Below, piece by piece: positions 45,220-53,213 of a stretch of 64,000 nucleotides of DNA. The stretch's first letter is position 1. Each line of letters opens with the position of its first letter. A program made the position numbers and the translations under genes. The notes under the pieces were generated by a model. It was not told where the DNA came from. It saw only the letters and a list, made by a program, of their open reading frames with translations, and did not search any database. Location: NCBI GenBank assembly GCA_003490145.1, contig QULQ01000011.1, forward strand, positions 1 through 64,000. Direction: 5' to 3'. The DNA is from Lachnospiraceae bacterium OM04-12BH (lineage in GTDB: Bacteria; Bacillota; Clostridia; Lachnospirales; Lachnospiraceae).

Positions 45220-45257
45220 AAGCAGGGCGGACACTTTCCTGTTCGCCCTGCTTTTCT
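45220..45257 (+). terminator. Terminator between binding protein and permeases
   Basis: AAGCAGGGCG (45220-45229) pairs with CGCCCTGCTT (45244-45253), then T. Repeats the binding-protein/terminator/permease layout of the two other sugar importers. Confidence 0.85.
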
Positions 45258-45309
45258 TATATCAGTATAGAAATAATACCATTAAAACAAAAATGAGCAG
45301 GAAGGAAAG

Positions 45310-46353
45310 GTGAGAAAAGTGAAAAACAAAAAGCTGAGCTATGCAAGATATGGATATTATTTTAGTATCCCTTTTGCTGTGGCATTCCTGTTATTTACTT
45401 TATATCCCATTGTATACACCGTTATTATTGGATTTACGGATTTAAAAGGTCTTGGTATGACCAGCTTCCATTTCCTGAAAGATGATCCGTTCCGGAATTT
45501 CAAAACAGTTTTGGCAAATCCATCGTTTAAGCAGGCATTATCCAATACCGTGGTGATGTGGGTATTAAACTTTATCCCGCAGATCCTGCTGGCACTTTTG
45601 CTGACAGCATGGTTTACAGATAAGCGAAGCAAAATTGTTGGCCAGGGATTTTTTAAAGTTATTTTCTACATGCCAAACATTATTACAGCAGCAACTATTG
45701 CAATCTTATTTAATGCCTTATTTGGTTATCCGATGGGACCGGTAAATGATATTCTGGTGTCACTCAAATTCGTTGATAAACCGGTTAATCTGCTTATTAA
45801 TAAGACGGTAGCAAGAGGCATTGTCATCTTTATCCAGACATGGATGTGGTATGGGTATACTATGATTACCCTGATTTCCGGAGTACTTGGTATCAGTCCT
45901 GAAATCTTTGAGTCTGCAGAAGTGGATGGGGCTAACCGTACACAGACCTTTTTGTATGTCACACTTCCAAATATTAAGACAATCCTGCTGTTTACACTTG
46001 TTACAAGTTTGATTGGCGGACTGAATATGTTTGATATCCCGAAGCTGTTTTTACTTGGCGGACCGGATAATGCAACATTGACTACCAATGTGTTTATTTA
46101 TAATCAGGCATTCAGTGGAAGCTATATGTATAACAGGGCAGCAGCGGCAAGTATGATCATGCTCGTTATCATTGCCATTCTGTCCGGTATTCTGTTTATG
46201 ATTCTGGATGATAAGGATGAGGCAGAGCTGCGCAGACAGAACAGGCAGATGGAGAAGAAGTTCAAACGCAGACAAAAAGAACTGGCCCGGATAGAAAAAG
46301 CGCAGGCAGACGCCGGAACAGGCAAGGGGGTGGATGCAGATGCTGAAAAATAA
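45310..46353 (+). CDS. Sugar ABC transporter permease (LplB/MalF type)
   Basis: A 347-residue permease with about six helices and the EAA loop ESAEVDGANRTQTFLYVTLP. It starts at GTG; 45310 (AGGAAGG close before it) and 45319 (better spacing to AGGAAAGG) are both possible. Unlike most such permeases it ends in ~50 very charged residues (AELRRQNRQMEKKFKRRQKE) predicted as a cytoplasmic helix. It overlaps the second permease gene. Confidence 0.92.
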   Translation: MRKVKNKKLSYARYGYYFSIPFAVAFLLFTLYPIVYTVIIGFTDLKGLGMTSFHFLKDDPFRNFKTVLANPSFKQALSNTVVMWVLNFIPQILLALLLTAWFTDKRSKIVGQGFFKVIFYMPNIITAATIAILFNALFGYPMGPVNDILVSLKFVDKPVNLLINKTVARGIVIFIQTWMWYGYTMITLISGVLGISPEIFESAEVDGANRTQTFLYVTLPNIKTILLFTLVTSLIGGLNMFDIPKLFLLGGPDNATLTTNVFIYNQAFSGSYMYNRAAAASMIMLVIIAILSGILFMILDDKDEAELRRQNRQMEKKFKRRQKELARIEKAQADAGTGKGVDADAEK

Positions 46354-47182
46354 GGAAAATCGGAAGCTGAAAGTTGTTATTTATGTTGTATGTATTCTTT
46401 TGGCGATCATCAGTATTATGCCGTTTTATGTTATGTTTATTAATTCAACACGATCCACAACGGAAATTCAGCAGCATGCGATTTCATTTCTGCCTTCCAG
46501 ATATATGCTAAATAATCTGAAAATCCTTTTGGGAAAGAGCTTTAATCCGGCAGTGGGATTTAGAAACTCATTAATTATTTCCATTGGCTCCACTGCGCTG
46601 GCTGTATATTTCTCATCACTGACCGCCTATGCACTGGTAGCTTATGACTGGAAGCTTCGGCAGCCGTTTTTCAGTTTTATCATGTGTGTCATGATGATAC
46701 CGGCACAGGTTACTACAATTGGTTTTTATCAGATGGTATATAAGATTGGAATGACAAATCATCTGTCAATGCTGATATTACCGGCAATCGCATCTCCTAC
46801 AATGGTCTTTTTCATGAGACAGTATCTGCAGCCGACACTGTCAATGGAAATTGTACAATCAGCACGTATTGATGGGGCAAAGGAATTTATGATTTTTAAC
46901 CGTATTGTGCTGCCGATTATGAAACCGGCAATTGCAACACAGGCTATTTTTTCCTTTGTATCAAGCTGGAACAGTCTGTTTACACCGTTGGTTCTTCTGA
47001 CGGATCAGAAAAAATATACTATGCCGATCATGGTCAGCCTGTTAAGAGGAGATATTTACAAGACGGAATATGGTTCTGTATATTTAGGGCTTTCCCTGAC
47101 AGTACTGCCCCTGATTGCTGTATATCTGCTTTTATCCAAATATATTATTGCAGGTGTTGCACTTGGTGGTGTCAAAGGGTGA
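46334..47182 (+). CDS. Sugar ABC transporter permease (MalG type)
   Basis: A 282-residue permease whose start overlaps the previous gene by 20 bp; ATG 46340 is better spaced from the GGGGG at 46326 and may be the true start. About six helices, EAA loop VQSARIDGAKEFMIFNRIVLP and C-terminal LLSKYIIAGVALGGVKG. Partner of the permease encoded before it. Confidence 0.92.
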   Translation: MQMLKNKENRKLKVVIYVVCILLAIISIMPFYVMFINSTRSTTEIQQHAISFLPSRYMLNNLKILLGKSFNPAVGFRNSLIISIGSTALAVYFSSLTAYALVAYDWKLRQPFFSFIMCVMMIPAQVTTIGFYQMVYKIGMTNHLSMLILPAIASPTMVFFMRQYLQPTLSMEIVQSARIDGAKEFMIFNRIVLPIMKPAIATQAIFSFVSSWNSLFTPLVLLTDQKKYTMPIMVSLLRGDIYKTEYGSVYLGLSLTVLPLIAVYLLLSKYIIAGVALGGVKG

Positions 47183-47193
47183 TATTTATACCA

Positions 47194-47231
47194 AAAAAGA
47201 AGTGGACTTTTAATGAAAGTCCGCTTCGATT
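47194..47231. terminator. Convergent terminator between permease and AraC gene
   Basis: GAAGTGGACTTT and AAAGTCCGCTTC form a 12-bp stem (one G-T pair) flanked by A and T runs. The AraC gene's stop lies in it. Confidence 0.75.
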
Positions 47232-48151
47232 TTGGCTTGCTCGCTTTTACTCCGGAATTCAGAGGGTGAATATCCGGTGTGCTTTTTGAAACATCTGCAA
47301 AAAGCAGAAGGGGTGTTAAAACCGGTTTCATAAGCAACGGAGGTGACCGGAATATTTTCAGCTAACATTTCCTGCGCCCGGGTAATTCTTTTTTTGCACA
47401 GGTAGTCATAAAAAGTGGTGTTCGTATATTGCTTGAATAATCTTGAAAAATGGAATTTTGAGAATCCGATTATGGCTGCGGTATCCTCCAAATTGAGGTC
47501 ATCTGCGTAGTGCTCATCAATATAAATGAGCAGCTTGGAAAATTTGTCATAATGTTCTTTTTGTACATCCGTGGAAATTGAGGCACCGGATGTATTTTTT
47601 GACCCAAAGTATTCCTTGGCACAAATGGAAATGTTCTTGAAAAACAGTGAAAAAATATCTGTTTCCCAGAAAACATCATTTTTGAAATAAATTTCGATCA
47701 TTTTGGCAAAATTATTGTACAGAAGCTCGTAATGGCGGGATGTATCAGGCGAGATAAGATGTGCTTTTAGAAATATCGGCTGCATGGTCTTGTAATCCTG
47801 AAATGATGTATAGGGATCTAAATTGACCAGAAAGATAAAACGTATACCCGGAGCCGTACAGATAAGCTTATGAATGGCATGTGGCGGAATGATCAGAATA
47901 TCTCCAGGGTGCAGCGTATAGTGCTCATTGTTGACGATGACAACATAGTCCGACTGCATGCAGATGATTATTTCAACTGCAGAATGATGATGTGACGGAT
48001 ATCCTTCCATCTGTACATTGTACCAGATTCGTATATGGGATTCCGGTACAAAGTCAACCAGTTCGGTATTGTTGCCCTGCATTTTTCTTTCAACAAATCC
48101 ACGGACAGGCTGCACATAATTTGCTTCGTTAAGATCAATATTATATCGCAT
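47210..48151 (-). CDS. AraC family regulator with cupin sensor domain
   Basis: Start taken at the second Met (codon at 48151), since AAGGA lies nine bases before it; the upstream ATG overlaps that site. Residues ~20-110 form a cupin-type sugar-sensing fold (HHHSAVEIIICMQSDYVVIV, HPGDILIIPPHAIHK). Residues ~215-305 form the AraC double HTH (LEDTAAIIGFSKFHFSRLFK, SVAYETGFNTPSAFCRCF, TGYSPSEFR). It lies between a sugar importer and a GH3 glycosidase, both pointing away or convergent, and probably activates one or both. Direct repeats suited to AraC binding lie at 48276-48310. Confidence 0.92.
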   Translation of the reverse strand: MRYNIDLNEANYVQPVRGFVERKMQGNNTELVDFVPESHIRIWYNVQMEGYPSHHHSAVEIIICMQSDYVVIVNNEHYTLHPGDILIIPPHAIHKLICTAPGIRFIFLVNLDPYTSFQDYKTMQPIFLKAHLISPDTSRHYELLYNNFAKMIEIYFKNDVFWETDIFSLFFKNISICAKEYFGSKNTSGASISTDVQKEHYDKFSKLLIYIDEHYADDLNLEDTAAIIGFSKFHFSRLFKQYTNTTFYDYLCKKRITRAQEMLAENIPVTSVAYETGFNTPSAFCRCFKKHTGYSPSEFRSKSEQAKIEADFH

Positions 48152-48275
48152 AGAATCCATCCTTTTTTCTATTATTTGAGAATAACTATATTATAATCAA
48201 TTTTTCTGTAATATGCAAAAGCTTTGCAGGTATCCAGATATTTAGGATCCGGAACATCAGACAGATATCAAAAAA

Positions 48276-48310
48276 GCAAAATATGTATATCTTCAGGCAA
48301 TATATGTATA
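48276..48310. promoter_or_regulatory. Paired direct repeats, candidate AraC binding site
   Basis: GCAAAATATGTATA (48276-48289) and GCAATATATGTATA (48297-48310) match at 13 of 14 positions and are 21 bp apart, two helix turns. They lie in the AT-rich 295-bp gap between the divergent AraC and GH3 genes. A TATAGT near 48400 could serve the GH3 gene, with no good -35. Confidence 0.55.
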
Positions 48311-48446
48311 GTTTAACCGTGCCTGAAACCAATATAATCAAATCAGAAAATATATTTTTTTACAAGTTATATAAAGTTAGAAAATAACAACACAGGTATA
48401 GTAAAATAATCGTTATAAACAAATAAAACAGTTTATGGAGGAAGGT

Positions 48447-50555
48447 ATGAACAGACAGGAAGCAGTCAGACGGGCAACTGAATTGGTGGAGCAGATGAGT
48501 GTAGAGGAGTTGGCATCACAGCTGCGCTTTGATGCAGATGAAATTCCACATCTGGATATTCCTGAATACAACTGGTGGAATGAAGGCCTGCACGGTGTTG
48601 CAAGAGCAGGCACAGCTACCGTTTTTCCACAGGCAATTGGTCTTGGAGCAACCTTTGATGAAGAACTGCTGGAGCGGATCGGAACTGTCATTTCTACAGA
48701 GGCAAGAGCCAAATACAATGAAAATGAAAAACATGAAGACCGGGATATTTATAAGGGAATCACACTCTGGTCACCCAATGTCAATCTTTTCCGTGATCCC
48801 CGCTGGGGACGAGGACATGAGACCTATGGGGAAGATCCGGTCCTGATTGCCAGACTGGGTGTTGCATTTATCAGGGGTCTGCAGGGAGAGGGTGAATATA
48901 TGCGCACAGCAGCATGTGCCAAGCATTTTGCTGTACATTCCGGACCTGAGGATAAACGCCACTTTTTTGATGCCAGGGTCACCATGAAGGAGCTCTGGGA
49001 GACTTATCTTCCACAGTTCGAGGCCTGTGTCAAAGAAGGTAAGGTTGAGGCTGTGATGGGTGCGTACAACAGGACCAATGGAGAGCCCTGCTGTGCACAT
49101 AGTTATCTGATGGGAGAAGTCCTGAGAAAACAGTGGGGATTTGAAGGACATTATGTTTCAGACTGCTGGGCTATCCGTGATTTTCATGAGCATCATAAGG
49201 TGACGAACCGGCCGGAAGAAAGCGTCAGGCTGGCACTGGAGATGGGATGTGATGTCAATTGTGGCTGCACCTACCAGAAAATCCTGAATGCCTATGAAGA
49301 GGGACTGATATCCAAAGAGTTATTGCAGAGAGCGGCTGTCCGCTTATTTACAACCAGATTTCTGCTTGGAATGTTTGATGAGACGGAATATGATCATATT
49401 CCGTATGAGGTTGTTGAATGCAGGGAGCATATCGATCTTTCAGTAGAGGCAGCACATAAGAGTGTCGTATTGCTGAAAAATGATGGTATCCTGCCCTTAA
49501 AGAAGGAAAAACTGAAAACAATCGGAGTGATTGGTCCAAATGCCAATTCCAGAGCCGCTCTGATAGGCAATTATCATGGTACGGCTTCAAGATATGTTAC
49601 CGTGCTGGAAGGCATTCAGGACTATGTGGGAGATGATGTCAGGGTACTTTATTCTGAAGGGTGTCATCTGTTTTTAGATCAGGTAGAAAAACTGGCAAGA
49701 GAGGATGACCGTATCTCAGAGGCAATGACAGTTGCAGAGCATTCAGATCTTGTTATCCTGTGTCTTGGACTGGATGAAAGCCTTGAGGGAGAAGAAGGAG
49801 ATACCGGTAATGAATATGCATCCGGGGATAAGCAGAATCTGATGCTGCCGCCTTCCCAGCAGAGACTTCTGGAAATCATTGCGGAAATGGAGGTTCCGTT
49901 TATCGTATGCATGATGGCAGGAAGTGCTATGGATCTGAATCTGGCAGATGATAAGGCGAACGCAGTTCTTCAGACGTGGTATCCGGGAGCACGCGGTGGA
50001 AAAGCCGTTGCAGATATCCTGTTTGGGGAGATATCCCCTTCCGGGAAATTGCCAATCACTATTTACCGCAATTTACAGGGAATGCCTGACTTTGACGATT
50101 ATTCCATGAAAAACCGGACGTACCGCTTTGTGGAAAAAGCACCACTTTATCCGTTTGGATATGGCCTGAATTATGCAGATACACAGATTGTGGAGGTAAG
50201 GCTGATAAGTGATGTGGATTATGTACAGACAAAAGAACAGAGTGTATATGTTGAAGTAAGGGCCGTAAATTATGGAGCTGTCCCCACAGAGGATATACTG
50301 CAGGCTTATGTGCAGGTAGAGGATGCCAATGAAGTGCCTAATCCAAAGCTTGCTGTGTTTAAGCGTGTGGCATTTGCACCAGGAGAAGAAAAGACTGCGA
50401 CGCTGGAAATTCCGGCAAAATCATTTACAGTTGTAGATGAAGAGGGCAGGTCAGTGCATACAGGTCTGGGGGCAGATATTTATATAGGATTTGGACAGCC
50501 GGATGAACGTACGAGAGAGCTGTCCGGGAAGAAGAGCGTGAGACTTCATATATAA
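48447..50555 (+). CDS. Glycoside hydrolase family 3 (beta-glucosidase/beta-xylosidase)
   Basis: Removes terminal beta-linked glucose or xylose. ATG 48447 is chosen over ATG 48435 because GGAGG lies between them, five bases before it. The 702-residue protein has no signal peptide and acts in the cytoplasm on imported oligosaccharide. The N-terminal barrel shows WNEGLHGVARAG, SPNVNLFRDPRWGRGHETYG, CAKHFAVHSGPE and the nucleophile segment VSDCWAIRDF with D239. The second domain (VVLLKNDGILPLKK, IGPNANS) and the C-terminal fibronectin-like domain (FKRVAFAPGEEKTATLEI) are present. SDC rather than SDW at the nucleophile is more often seen in xylosidase-type members. Confidence 0.92.
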   Translation: MNRQEAVRRATELVEQMSVEELASQLRFDADEIPHLDIPEYNWWNEGLHGVARAGTATVFPQAIGLGATFDEELLERIGTVISTEARAKYNENEKHEDRDIYKGITLWSPNVNLFRDPRWGRGHETYGEDPVLIARLGVAFIRGLQGEGEYMRTAACAKHFAVHSGPEDKRHFFDARVTMKELWETYLPQFEACVKEGKVEAVMGAYNRTNGEPCCAHSYLMGEVLRKQWGFEGHYVSDCWAIRDFHEHHKVTNRPEESVRLALEMGCDVNCGCTYQKILNAYEEGLISKELLQRAAVRLFTTRFLLGMFDETEYDHIPYEVVECREHIDLSVEAAHKSVVLLKNDGILPLKKEKLKTIGVIGPNANSRAALIGNYHGTASRYVTVLEGIQDYVGDDVRVLYSEGCHLFLDQVEKLAREDDRISEAMTVAEHSDLVILCLGLDESLEGEEGDTGNEYASGDKQNLMLPPSQQRLLEIIAEMEVPFIVCMMAGSAMDLNLADDKANAVLQTWYPGARGGKAVADILFGEISPSGKLPITIYRNLQGMPDFDDYSMKNRTYRFVEKAPLYPFGYGLNYADTQIVEVRLISDVDYVQTKEQSVYVEVRAVNYGAVPTEDILQAYVQVEDANEVPNPKLAVFKRVAFAPGEEKTATLEIPAKSFTVVDEEGRSVHTGLGADIYIGFGQPDERTRELSGKKSVRLHI

Positions 50556-50561
50556 TTTTTA

Positions 50562-50593
50562 CAGGGGATCCTTTTTACAAGGGATCCTTTTTT
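50562..50593 (+). terminator. Rho-independent terminator after GH3 gene
   Basis: GGGGATCC and GGGATCCTTT pair through their GGATCC cores (with G-T pairs outside), followed by six T. Confidence 0.7.
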
Positions 50594-50730
50594 CTTTTCC
50601 ATTTTCTTTTACCATTGTTTTAACAGAAGGATTCTGTTATAATTTTGTAGAACAGGAGGACAAAGATAAGAAAGCAAGTGCCACTGCAAGAGCAGAATAT
50701 ACGAATGAGGGAAAATAAGGAGGTTACGCT

Positions 50731-51615
50731 GTGGTATCAAGTATTGTGGGGAATTATCTGATGGAGAAAGGACTTCTTACCGGAGAACAGTTCAGAGATA
50801 TTCTGAATGAGCAGCAGAAAGTAAGAGTAAAGCTCGGACTGATCGCAGTAGCAGAAGGACTGATGACACAGGAGGAGGCTGACAGGGTAAATCAGCTTCA
50901 GGCTGTGATGGACAGGCGCTTCGGCGATATTGCTGTAGAAAAAGGTTATCTGACAGAAGGACAGGTCAACAGCCTCCTGAAGAAGCAGGGAAATGCTTAT
51001 CTTGCCTTTGCGCAGGCAATGGAAAATCAACAGCTTATGACGATTGAGCAGCTGGAACAGATTCTTTTGGATTATCGGTGTGAAAACAATTTTACGGCAT
51101 CTGACATGGATGCCCTGAAGAGTGATGATGTAGACAGCATTCTTCCACTTTTTCTTCCTGTAGACAGTGAAGCGTATTATGGAATTGCAGGGACGGCAGT
51201 CCGTACCCTGATGAGACTGGTAGACACTGGACTATATCCAGACAAAGCTTATATCATGCAGAAGACAGAGGATGAAAACGGTGCCCTGCAGAAGGTTGAG
51301 GGCGAGAAGGGATTTGTCAGTGCACTGGGTGGCAAGGGCAATGCACTTCAGTTTACTGCTTCTGTATTTGGGCAGGAAGAGTTCGTATCAGTGGATGAGG
51401 ATGCACTGGATGCGATCGGTGAATTATTGAACTGTATTAATGGATTGTATGTTTCCGAGTGTAAGGACGGAAGTTCACTGGAACTGATGCCCCCTTCCTT
51501 CAAGACCGGAATTCAGGGCTTTGAAAGCAGAAAAATGCTTGTCCTGCCAATTCATATTAAAAATGACTGTATCGATCTTATGATCGCTATCGGTGATGAG
51601 ATCGAAATGAAGTAG
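50731..51615 (+). CDS. CheX-like protein with N-terminal MshEN-like repeats
   Basis: It starts at GTG 50731 behind AAGGAGG. The N-terminal ~115 residues hold two or three copies of a short helical repeat (GNYLMEKGLLTGEQFRDIL, GDIAVEKGYLTEGQVNSLLK) like the nucleotide-binding MshEN/GspE-N modules. Residues ~145-290 resemble CheX/CheC phosphatase-type domains (IAGTAVRTLMRLVDTG, DALDAIGELLNCINGLYVSE, MLVLPIHIKNDCIDLMIAIG). The gene for a stand-alone receiver follows 13 bp later, so it may be that receiver's phosphatase or output partner. No flagellar or chemoreceptor gene is nearby. The assignment of both domains is moderate. Confidence 0.75.
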   Translation: MVSSIVGNYLMEKGLLTGEQFRDILNEQQKVRVKLGLIAVAEGLMTQEEADRVNQLQAVMDRRFGDIAVEKGYLTEGQVNSLLKKQGNAYLAFAQAMENQQLMTIEQLEQILLDYRCENNFTASDMDALKSDDVDSILPLFLPVDSEAYYGIAGTAVRTLMRLVDTGLYPDKAYIMQKTEDENGALQKVEGEKGFVSALGGKGNALQFTASVFGQEEFVSVDEDALDAIGELLNCINGLYVSECKDGSSLELMPPSFKTGIQGFESRKMLVLPIHIKNDCIDLMIAIGDEIEMK

Positions 51616-51628
51616 GAGGAAAAGGAAG

Positions 51629-51994
51629 ATGGCTAAAATACTCGTTGTGGATGATTCCAGAACATCCAGGAAAATACTAAAGGGTTTGCTTGAAGAGAAC
51701 GGTCATGAGGTCATAGCCGAGGCTGTAAATGGAGATGACGGGTATCTGAAATACAAGGAGTTACAACCGGATATTGTGACCATGGATATTACAATGCCAG
51801 TAACAGATGGTATCCAGGCACTGCAGCTTATTAAACATGAAAATGAAAAAGCAAGAGTGATCATGATTACAGCAGCGGGTCAGAAAGAGAAGATGATCCA
51901 GGCTGTCAAGTATGGTGCTGATGAGTTTATTACCAAGCCTTTTGATAAGGAAGAGGTAGTAAAGGCAATCAATAAGATTGTAGAATCACTGTAA
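51629..51994 (+). CDS. Stand-alone receiver protein, CheY-like
   Basis: A single 121-residue receiver domain: ILVVDDS with the acidic pair at 8-9, phospho-acceptor D53 in VTMDITMP, VIMITAAGQ with the Thr/Ser switch, and Lys in DEFITKPFDKEE. It has no output domain, so it must act by binding a partner, most simply the CheX-like protein encoded before it. AGGAGGAAAAGG precedes the ATG. A terminator follows. Confidence 0.9.
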   Translation: MAKILVVDDSRTSRKILKGLLEENGHEVIAEAVNGDDGYLKYKELQPDIVTMDITMPVTDGIQALQLIKHENEKARVIMITAAGQKEKMIQAVKYGADEFITKPFDKEEVVKAINKIVESL

Positions 51995-51995
51995 T

Positions 51996-52024
51996 AAAAA
52001 GGGGCTGATGACAGCCCCTTTTTA
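51996..52024 (+). terminator. Rho-independent terminator after the receiver gene
   Basis: AAAAAGGGGCT (51996-52006 region) pairs with AGCCCCTTTTT over a short loop. Confidence 0.88.
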
Positions 52025-52077
52025 AAAGGAAAAAAGGTTAATTGTTACAGGGTTTTTTTCAAGATTGAGAGGGATTT

Positions 52078-53067
52078 ATGGTATCAATTAAGGATGTGGC
52101 AAAGCGCGCCGGGGTTGCGATTTCTACCGTATCAAAGGTGCTGAATGGATATCCAAATGTCAGTGAAGAGACAAGGCAGCGGGTAAATAGGGCGGTGGAA
52201 GAACTGAACTTCGTGCCCAATTCCGTGGCAGCAGCACTTTCTTCCAAGCAGGCTGGAAGAGTGGCACTTCTGATCAACAGCAATATGAAGACAAATGCAA
52301 TTGATGAGATCGATATGCAGTATATTTCAGGTGCCCTGAATAAGGCAATGGAACTGAATCTGGATGTCATAACTCTGTTTTTCTTCATGTTCCAGAATAA
52401 AACGGCAGATGAGGTGGCAAGATATCTGCAGTCCCAGAGTATCACCGGGATCATTATTTATGGAATGAGCAAAGAGGATAAGGTGCTTCACCGTCTGATC
52501 TCAACCGGCAAGTTCAAGTGTGTGGTGATCGATGCTCCTTTTGTCAATGCCAGCACAAGCTGTATCGGGGTAGATCACAGAAGGGCGCAGTATGAGGTGG
52601 CTGCCAAGACTGTCATGGAGAATAACTGTAAGAGGATCCTGTATATTGCCGGGAAGCGGAACGGCTATGTGACGGATGAGAGGATCAGAGGCATGGAGGA
52701 TCTTATAAAAGAAAAGAATCTGACCATGCTGGTAAGGAATGGAGAGTTTTCTGAGCTTCAGGCAAGGAATATCACGCTGAAGTACGCAAAAAATAAGGAT
52801 ATAGTTGTATGTGCTTCAGATCTGATGGCGATCGGTGCCATGAAAGCGCTGATCCAGATGGACATTTTTCGTCCCGTATGCGGCTTTGACGGGATCATCC
52901 TGATGGGCTATGTCGGTAAGCAGATGAATACGGTAAGACAGGATTTTGCCAGTATATCTGAGAGTGCCATGGAGGAGCTGCAGGAGCTTATGAATGGTGG
53001 CTATGGCAGGAATATCGTGATGAAGCACAGCCTTGTAAGGATGAAATATGAGGATATTATTGCATAG
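52078..53067 (+). CDS. LacI family transcriptional regulator
   Basis: A 329-residue regulator with an N-terminal HTH (VSIKDVAKRAGVAISTVSKV), hinge (NSVAAALSSKQAG) and effector domain (VALLINSNMKTN, ITGIIIYGMSKED, CVVIDAPFVNA, ILYIAGKRNGYVTDER). Just downstream, the promoter of glycogen phosphorylase holds a perfect LacI-type palindrome in its spacer, so this protein is its likely repressor. A carbon-catabolite regulator binding the same kind of site is the alternative. GAGAGGGA lies before the ATG. Confidence 0.92.
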   Translation: MVSIKDVAKRAGVAISTVSKVLNGYPNVSEETRQRVNRAVEELNFVPNSVAAALSSKQAGRVALLINSNMKTNAIDEIDMQYISGALNKAMELNLDVITLFFFMFQNKTADEVARYLQSQSITGIIIYGMSKEDKVLHRLISTGKFKCVVIDAPFVNASTSCIGVDHRRAQYEVAAKTVMENNCKRILYIAGKRNGYVTDERIRGMEDLIKEKNLTMLVRNGEFSELQARNITLKYAKNKDIVVCASDLMAIGAMKALIQMDIFRPVCGFDGIILMGYVGKQMNTVRQDFASISESAMEELQELMNGGYGRNIVMKHSLVRMKYEDIIA

Positions 53068-53082
53068 AATTTGAAGAAATAC

Positions 53083-53111
53083 TTGCGGAAAACGTTTTCC
53101 TATGATATACT
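53083..53111 (+). promoter_or_regulatory. Promoter of glycogen phosphorylase with embedded LacI-type operator
   Basis: TTGCGG (53083-53088), 17-bp spacer, TATACT (53106-53111). The perfect 14-bp palindrome GGAAAACGTTTTCC (53087-53100) covers the end of the -35 and most of the spacer, so any bound regulator would exclude RNA polymerase. Confidence 0.85.
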
Positions 53112-53213
53112 GACCTCAGTCAGCAGGGGGAAACGTAGTAAAACAGGGTATTTCAAGGCAACAGCTGATGAGAGAATAACAAGAAAATTATATGAGATAA
53201 ACAGGAGGGTGTT

